DNA of 19,300 nt from an uncultured Bacillota bacterium. Lineage in GTDB: Bacteria > Bacillota > Limnochordia > Limnochordales > ZCTH02-B6. A program made the translations under genes and the position numbers. Position 1 is the first letter of the stretch; each line of letters opens with the position of its first letter. This document shows positions 14,610 to 19,300 of the stretch, piece after piece. The DNA lies in assembly GCA_937916565.1 (NCBI GenBank), contig CALFSR010000033.1, positions 1 through 19,300 on the forward strand. Reading direction: 5' to 3'. Under the pieces are notes generated by a model. The model was given only the letters and a program-made list of their open reading frames with translations, had not been told where the DNA came from and made no database searches.

Positions 14610-16625
14610 TCAGGAGCGGACGTGCCAGGCGTGGGCCCAGACCTCCCGCTCCCGCATGGCCGCGTAGCGCTCCAGGTAGTCGACGACGGCCCATACATAC
14701 GTCGCGTGGGACCAGGTAAGCGGCGCCACCGACAAGGGATGGCCGTCCTCCGGGTGGTATTGCTCGGCCAGCACCCCGCTGGGCATCGCCCGCTCCACGA
14801 CCCAGTCGAACAGCTCCACCGCTTTCCGCAGGTCCCAGCGGCTGCGGGCCGTGGCGATGTACCATTGGGCCAGCCACAGGGTGCACACGATCCAGGGGTT
14901 TCCCGGAATACGCTGGAAGTCGTCGCTGCGGCAAAAGTAGTAGTCCCGGGCGTAGCGGGCGATGCCGCCGACGGGCGTCTTGACCCACAGGGCGTCGCGG
15001 ATTGCCGTCATCGTTTTCTCGATGCGCGGATCGCCCGCGGGCAGCACGCCGAACAGAAACAGTCCCGCGACGCTGCTTTCCGGCGTCGGGTCCGGCACGA
15101 GCCCCCCGTCGCTGCGCTGGATGAACCCCCGTAGAAACCGGTCTTCCTCGGTCGAGTAGAGGTGGCGAGCGATGGCGGCCCGCACTTCGCTGGCAGCCGC
15201 CCGCCACCGCCGGGAACGGCCGGTTTCCCCGAGAAGCTCTGCGAAGCGGGCCGCGGCGGCTAGCCCGCCGCAGACGGACGCGGCGGTGAACGTAAACACG
15301 CCGCGGCGCTCCTCCCACAGGTCATAGCTGTCCATGGGGAGCCCCGTGTCCGCGTCCCGGTATTGCGCCAGAAAATCGCCCGCAGGCTTGATTAGAGGCT
15401 CGTAGAGGGACTCGATGAACTCGAGGTCCCGTTCCTGGTCAAAGAACTTGCCCAGGGCCCACAGGACGAGGGCGGTCTCGTCTTCCTGGATCGGCAGTTG
15501 CACCTCTCCGTTAATGACCCATGGATGCCAGCTTGAGCCGACCGAACGGTCCGGGTGGTACTTGTGCCAAAAAAAGCCGCCCGGTGCCAGCACCTCGGCG
15601 CAGAAGCGGTAAAAGGTGCGGGTGAGCTCCGTGTAGCCGGCCCGGTCCAGGGCGTGGGCCACGAGGGCCCCGTCGCGCGGCCACATGTAGCTGTAATGAT
15701 CGCGGTTGAACTGCAGGATGTCGGTGTCGTTGGCGGCGAGGATCGCGCCGCCGTGATCGATCTGGGTGCGCACAATCAAGAGGCTGCGCTTAAACAGGTC
15801 GACGGCTTCGCGGCTTAAGTCGGCCCAGTCCCGCTCCCTCTTGTTGACCCACGCCCTCCAGTACGCCCGGGTTTCCTCGAGCATAGCGGGCAAACCCCGT
15901 TCCCGTATCTCGGCGTGCAGCCGGCGCACCGATTCAAAGCTGCTGCCGGCCGCGATCCAGTGGTGGATTACCTGCTTGCCGCCGGCAGGCAAGCGCAGGC
16001 GAAAACTGATGACCGAATCGACCGACCCTTGAGCGATCGGATTGCCTTCCAGGCGGCCGTCTTCGGCGTCGCGCCAAGTGCCTTCGGCGCCCGCAAAGCG
16101 CTTAGTGCCCGTGGCGTACTGGTAGATGCCCTGCTGGCCGAGGGGCGCGTCCGGCACGTGACCGGAAATCATGAAGCATTTGTCCCGCTTGTAGTGCATC
16201 ACGCCGTCGGTGCTCGGGTCGTAGAGCGCCGTGTCGCCGATGTCCGACTGGTCGATGCAGAGATCGTAGGGAAAAAACACTCGCACTTCCCGGGCGGCCG
16301 GTGCGAGGTTGTGCACCTCCACGCGCTTTAGGTACACGTCGCGGCGCACGTGCACAGCGTCGTGGGCCACGATCCGCAGGCCAAGCTCCGGGTTGACCAG
16401 GCTTACCGCGGTGACGAGGGTATCCTCCTCGTAGGCCAGCGTACCCTGCCACGCAGGCCCGTCGATCCAGCTGAACCGGCCGTCAACCCAGACCCCCAGC
16501 GGGTTTTTGTGCCCGCACAGCTGGTTGAGCAGCCCCACGTGCGGGTAGTACAAGTCCCGCATGGTGTAACTCCCGTCAAAACCCACGAGCAGCCGCCCGT
16601 TGCCCACCACCAATGGCCGCGGCAT
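14610..16625 (-). CDS. Glycoside hydrolase family 15 protein (glucoamylase/trehalase-like)
   Basis: GH15 enzymes release glucose from alpha-glucans or trehalose by inversion. The ATG at 16625 has GGAGGGG 6 bases upstream and gives 671 residues starting MPRPLVVGNGRLLVGFDGSY; the frame extends to 16739 but that part lacks a good site. The N-terminal half (to about residue 270) is the beta-sandwich domain of prokaryotic GH15 enzymes. The (alpha/alpha)6 barrel follows, with YSYMWPRDGALVAHALDRAG (about residue 312), the INGEVQLPIQEDETALVLWA block holding the likely general acid Glu (about 379), and AEQYHPEDGHPLSVAPLTWS near residue 620 holding the likely general base. No signal peptide is seen, so it should act inside the cell on glycogen-type glucans, maltooligosaccharides or trehalose. 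The substrate is not decided by sequence. It is divergent from the DUF4912-GH57 pair. Confidence 0.93.
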   Translation of the reverse strand: MPRPLVVGNGRLLVGFDGSYTMRDLYYPHVGLLNQLCGHKNPLGVWVDGRFSWIDGPAWQGTLAYEEDTLVTAVSLVNPELGLRIVAHDAVHVRRDVYLKRVEVHNLAPAAREVRVFFPYDLCIDQSDIGDTALYDPSTDGVMHYKRDKCFMISGHVPDAPLGQQGIYQYATGTKRFAGAEGTWRDAEDGRLEGNPIAQGSVDSVISFRLRLPAGGKQVIHHWIAAGSSFESVRRLHAEIRERGLPAMLEETRAYWRAWVNKRERDWADLSREAVDLFKRSLLIVRTQIDHGGAILAANDTDILQFNRDHYSYMWPRDGALVAHALDRAGYTELTRTFYRFCAEVLAPGGFFWHKYHPDRSVGSSWHPWVINGEVQLPIQEDETALVLWALGKFFDQERDLEFIESLYEPLIKPAGDFLAQYRDADTGLPMDSYDLWEERRGVFTFTAASVCGGLAAAARFAELLGETGRSRRWRAAASEVRAAIARHLYSTEEDRFLRGFIQRSDGGLVPDPTPESSVAGLFLFGVLPAGDPRIEKTMTAIRDALWVKTPVGGIARYARDYYFCRSDDFQRIPGNPWIVCTLWLAQWYIATARSRWDLRKAVELFDWVVERAMPSGVLAEQYHPEDGHPLSVAPLTWSHATYVWAVVDYLERYAAMREREVWAHAWHVRS

Positions 16626-16711
16626 TCTCACCCCTCCGTCTTCATAGATTCCGCCCGCCGGGCACATCCTACTCACGGTCAAGGGGGCGGAAGCCGTTGG
16701 ACTCAACACCA

Positions 16712-16740
16712 TGGGCATCCGTTGACGCGCAAGAGACAAT
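16712..16740 (+). promoter_or_regulatory. Possible weak promoter for the DUF4912-GH57 pair
   Basis: In the 146-base divergent gap (16626-16771), TGGGCA (16712-16717) and GACAAT (16735-16740) match 4 of 6 bases each at 17-base spacing and would start transcription about 25 bases before the DUF4912 ATG. No convincing promoter was found for GH15 on the other strand. Tentative. Confidence 0.22.
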
Positions 16741-16771
16741 TCACCGCCCGCCCCACGGCGCGGCCGGCGCT

Positions 16772-17593
16772 ATGGCGGGCACGGTGGACGGTCGATACGA
16801 ACTGCCGGCCGGGTACGGCGTGGAGCGGCTGGGCCTTTTGGTGCGCGACCCGCGTTGCGTCTTCGCGTTTTGGGAAGTCACGGCCGGCGGCTGGGAGGCG
16901 GCGGTCCGCCGGCTCCCCCCGGGAGGCGAGCCGCCGCGGCTTGTGCTGCAAGTGCGGGACCGCCCGCACGAGTCCGCACGGGCGACGCTCGGCCGCGGCA
17001 CTCCGGGCGTGGACGAATGCGTGCGGGAGTACACGGTTGCGGGAGCCGATCGCTGGTACGTCCACCTCGACGGGCCTGGAAGGGCCGTCGCCGCGGTCAT
17101 CGGCGCCCGCAGCGGATCCGCTTTCGTACCCATCGCCCGTTCACCCACGGTGCACACGCCGCCGGGAACGGTGTGCCCGCAGGAGGCCGGCGAGTGGCTG
17201 ACCATCCACGCGATTTACGGCCGGCTGGCGGGCGGACCGGCGGGCGCCACAAGCCCCGGGCTTTGGGCACGTCTCGCCCTTTCGCGCGACGACGCCGTCA
17301 GCTCCCCCTCTTCCTGGGGCCAGGCCAGCTGGGGTGAGCCTGCCGCGAGGCACGGGCGAGCGCCCGTTGACGCGGCCCTTGTGATCGACACCGAGCTTAT
17401 CGTCTACGGACGCGTGAGCGACGGGGCTGCCCGGGTGTCTATCAACGGCCAACCGGTGACCGTGCGGTCCGACGGGTCGTTCGGCTTCCGTTGCGCCCTG
17501 CCCGAAGGCACGCTCGTCCTGCCGGTCGAGGCCCGCTTCCCCGGCGGCCAGCGGCGGTTCGCCACCCCGGTCGTCACCCGTGAGACCTACTGA
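16772..17593 (+). CDS. DUF4912 domain protein with C-terminal Ig-like segment
   Basis: DUF4912 proteins are of unknown function and commonly sit beside GH57 glucan-branching enzymes. This 273-residue product starts with the family pattern YELPAGYGVERLGLLVRDP followed by CVFAFWEVT (about residues 9-40). A mid-section reads WYVHLDGPGRAVAAVIG. The C-terminal part (about residues 205-273), with IVYGRVSDGAARVSINGQ and DGSFGFRCALPEGTLVLPV, looks like an Ig-like beta-sandwich that could bind carbohydrate; this is by eye only. There is no signal peptide. The start is uncertain: ATG at 16772 lacks a clear ribosome binding site, and GTG at 16784 is an alternative. The GH57 gene begins 13 bases after its stop, so they are surely one operon. 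Confidence 0.82.
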   Translation: MAGTVDGRYELPAGYGVERLGLLVRDPRCVFAFWEVTAGGWEAAVRRLPPGGEPPRLVLQVRDRPHESARATLGRGTPGVDECVREYTVAGADRWYVHLDGPGRAVAAVIGARSGSAFVPIARSPTVHTPPGTVCPQEAGEWLTIHAIYGRLAGGPAGATSPGLWARLALSRDDAVSSPSSWGQASWGEPAARHGRAPVDAALVIDTELIVYGRVSDGAARVSINGQPVTVRSDGSFGFRCALPEGTLVLPVEARFPGGQRRFATPVVTRETY

Positions 17594-17606
17594 CGGAGGC
17601 ATTGCT

Positions 17607-19259
17607 GTGGCTGAGCCCCAAGGTTATCTGGCCCTCGTGCTCCACGCGCATCTCCCGTTCGTCCGGCACCCGGAGTACGAGACGTTTCTTGAGGAAGACT
17701 GGCTCTTTGAGGCGGTCACCGAGTGTTACCTGCCCCTGCTGGACGTGTTCGCCGGCTGGGAGCGGGACCGGGTTCCGTGGAAACTGACCATGTCGGTCAC
17801 GCCGACTTTGGCCGCCATGCTCCAGGACGAGCTGCTGCGGTCACGCTGCGTGCGCCACCTGGACAGCCTCATCGCCTTGGCCGACCAGGAGCTCGCCCGC
17901 ACGTCCACGCAGCCGGCGTTTCACCGGCTCGCCCGCATGTACCGTGAACGGTTCGTTCGGGCCCGGCGCGTGTTTGTGGACGAATATGGAGCGGACCTCA
18001 TAGGAGCTTTGCGCCGGTTTCAGGAAACCGGGCGCCTGGAGATCATCGCCTCGGCGGCTACCCACGGGTTCCTCCCGCTCATGCATCCAAATCAGGACGC
18101 CGTGCGGGCCCAGATCGAGGTCGGCGTCGAGGCTTACCGGCGCGCCTTCGGCAGGCAGCCTCTGGGCTTTTGGCTGCCTGAGTGCGGCTACAGCCCACCC
18201 GACGACCAACTGCTCGCCCGCTGCGGCATCCGCTGGTTTGTTGCGGAAACCCACGCCGTGCTGCACGCGCGGCCGCGGCCCCGCTACGGCCCGTACGCCC
18301 CGGTCTACTGCCCCGGCTCGGGCGTCGCCGCCTTCGCCAGGGACCCTGAGTCTTCGAAGCAGGTGTGGAGCGCCACCGAAGGATACCCGGGCGATTGGGA
18401 CTATCGCGACTTTTACCGGGACATCGGCTGGGATCTGGACTTTGAGTACGTACGGCCGTGGCTCAAGGCGGGCGTGCGCAGCCATACCGGGATCAAGTAC
18501 TACCGCATCACGGGCCCTACCCACGACAAGCAGCCCTATGACCCCGACCGGGCCCGGGAAAAAGCGGCCGTCCACGCGGGCAACTTCATGTTCAACCGGG
18601 AGAAACAGGTCGAATACTTGCGGGCCCACATGGACCGGCCGCCGATCGTCGTCGCGCCGTACGACGCCGAGCTGTTTGGCCACTGGTGGTTTGAAGGCCC
18701 CTTATGGCTCGACTTTCTCGTGCGCAAGATCGCTTATGACCAGGAAACAATCGCCTTGACGACGCCGTCGGAGTATTTGGCCGCGTATCCCCGCTGCCAG
18801 GCCGCCCAGCCGTCCATGTCGAGCTGGGGCTACAACGGCTACAGCGAGGTATGGCTGAACGGGGCCAACGACTGGATCTACCTCCACCTGCACACGGCTG
18901 CCGAGCGCATGGTGGAGCTGGCGGCCAGCCACCCATTCCCCGACCCGCTCACCGCACGCGCCCTCAACCAGGCGGCTCGGGAGCTTCTGCTGGCCCAGAG
19001 CAGCGACTGGGCGTTCATCATGAAAACCGGGACGATGGTCGAGTACGCCGTCCGCCGGACCAAGGACCACATCGGCCGGTTCAACCGTCTATATGACCAG
19101 ATCCGCCGGGGTGCCGTCGACGAGGGATGGCTTGAGGACCTCGAGCGCCGGGACAACTTGTTCCCGTGGCTCGACTACCGGGTGTACGCGGCCGGCGCCG
19201 GGAAGGAGATGATGGCTCCGTCAACGCTTCCGGCCGCCTCGTTTGCGCTCGGCCGTTAA
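17607..19259 (+). CDS. GH57 family 1,4-alpha-glucan branching enzyme (DUF1957 type)
   Basis: Enzymes of this type make alpha-1,6 branches in glycogen-like polymers. The GTG at 17607 has GGAGG 7 bases upstream and gives 550 residues starting MAEPQGYLALVLHAHLPFVR; an in-frame GTG at 17580 inside the end of the DUF4912 gene is less likely. The GH57 motifs are in order: HAHLPFVRHPE (residues 13-23), SAATHGFLPL, GFWLPECGYSP with the likely nucleophile Glu192, and VAPYDAELFGHWWFEGP with the likely acid/base Asp353. The C-terminal DUF1957 helical domain contains SSWGYNGYSEVWLNGANDW and a helical tail. The length matches characterised branching enzymes of about 520-560 residues. No signal peptide is present. 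With the upstream DUF4912 gene it forms a glucan-storage unit divergent from the GH15 hydrolase. Confidence 0.95.
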   Translation: MAEPQGYLALVLHAHLPFVRHPEYETFLEEDWLFEAVTECYLPLLDVFAGWERDRVPWKLTMSVTPTLAAMLQDELLRSRCVRHLDSLIALADQELARTSTQPAFHRLARMYRERFVRARRVFVDEYGADLIGALRRFQETGRLEIIASAATHGFLPLMHPNQDAVRAQIEVGVEAYRRAFGRQPLGFWLPECGYSPPDDQLLARCGIRWFVAETHAVLHARPRPRYGPYAPVYCPGSGVAAFARDPESSKQVWSATEGYPGDWDYRDFYRDIGWDLDFEYVRPWLKAGVRSHTGIKYYRITGPTHDKQPYDPDRAREKAAVHAGNFMFNREKQVEYLRAHMDRPPIVVAPYDAELFGHWWFEGPLWLDFLVRKIAYDQETIALTTPSEYLAAYPRCQAAQPSMSSWGYNGYSEVWLNGANDWIYLHLHTAAERMVELAASHPFPDPLTARALNQAARELLLAQSSDWAFIMKTGTMVEYAVRRTKDHIGRFNRLYDQIRRGAVDEGWLEDLERRDNLFPWLDYRVYAAGAGKEMMAPSTLPAASFALGR

Positions 19260-19300
19260 CGGGCGCTCGCGGCTAGGGCCGCTGCGCGGCCACCGGAGGC
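19260..19300 (+). other. Short tail after the branching enzyme
   Basis: The last 41 bases contain a small hairpin (GCGGC-TAGG-GCCGC) without a T-tract and end in CCGGAGGC, which resembles a ribosome binding site. A further plus-strand gene may begin just beyond the window; this cannot be verified here. Confidence 0.25.

Noticed and set aside
16613..16771. Longer DUF4912 start at 16613
   Set aside because: It would overlap the GH15 start and its ribosome binding site on the other strand, and the added residues are unlike the DUF4912 N terminus.

Overview
The window looks like chromosomal DNA from a high-GC Bacillota (Firmicutes), probably a deep-branching thermophile of the Thermaerobacter/Symbiobacterium/Limnochordia kind. 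This is inferred from the very high GC, the strong GGAGG-type ribosome binding sites, frequent GTG/TTG starts, and the rapZ-yvcK-whiA block leading into gap-pgk-tpiA-eno-secG and then smpB-ssrA, a Bacillota arrangement. The species cannot be named from sequence alone. I see no mobile element, CRISPR array, tRNA gene or rRNA gene.

Layout, left to right. Nearly everything up to 16.6 kb is on the minus strand, so transcription runs right to left. (a) 1-263: the 5' end of a secreted protein gene that runs off the left edge. (b) 456-822: a complete tmRNA gene (ssrA) with a readable tag frame, followed by a strong hairpin. (c) 836-1294: smpB, 13 bp upstream of the tmRNA, with a near-perfect vegetative promoter that abuts the terminator of the preceding gene. 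(d) 1407-3473: a membrane-bound pyrophosphatase of the K+-dependent type. (e) 3522-3773: secG, with its own promoters. (f) 3947-8283: the lower-glycolysis genes gap, pgk, tpiA and eno; no phosphoglycerate mutase gene is present. (g) 8342-11556: rapZ, yvcK and whiA. (h) 11599-13535: nagA and nagB for amino-sugar catabolism, overlapping each other. (i) 13532-14545: a secreted FG-GAP/VCBS-like propeller protein whose stop codon overlaps the nagA start. (j) 14610-16625: a cytoplasmic GH15 glucoamylase/trehalase-like enzyme. (k) Divergently, on the plus strand, 16772-19259: a DUF4912 protein followed by a GH57 (DUF1957) 1,4-alpha-glucan branching enzyme.

How it fits together. The right end handles alpha-glucan storage and hydrolysis (GH57 branching enzyme, GH15 hydrolase, DUF4912 partner). 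The middle converts GlcNAc-6-P to fructose-6-P (nagA, nagB) and carries the nucleotide- and amino-sugar-linked regulators RapZ and YvcK plus WhiA. The left-middle block carries lower glycolysis. The left end handles protein export (SecG), ion pumping from PPi, and rescue of stalled ribosomes (SmpB plus tmRNA). Most genes are standard housekeeping families. The parts most worth a second look are the atypical tmRNA tag and T-arm, the compact terminator-promoter junction ahead of smpB, the propeller gene coupled to nagA, the nagAB-rapZ-yvcK-whiA adjacency, a membrane-anchored YvcK, and the poorly characterised C-terminal half of the DUF4912 protein. I found no clear evidence for an entirely new defence or mobile system.
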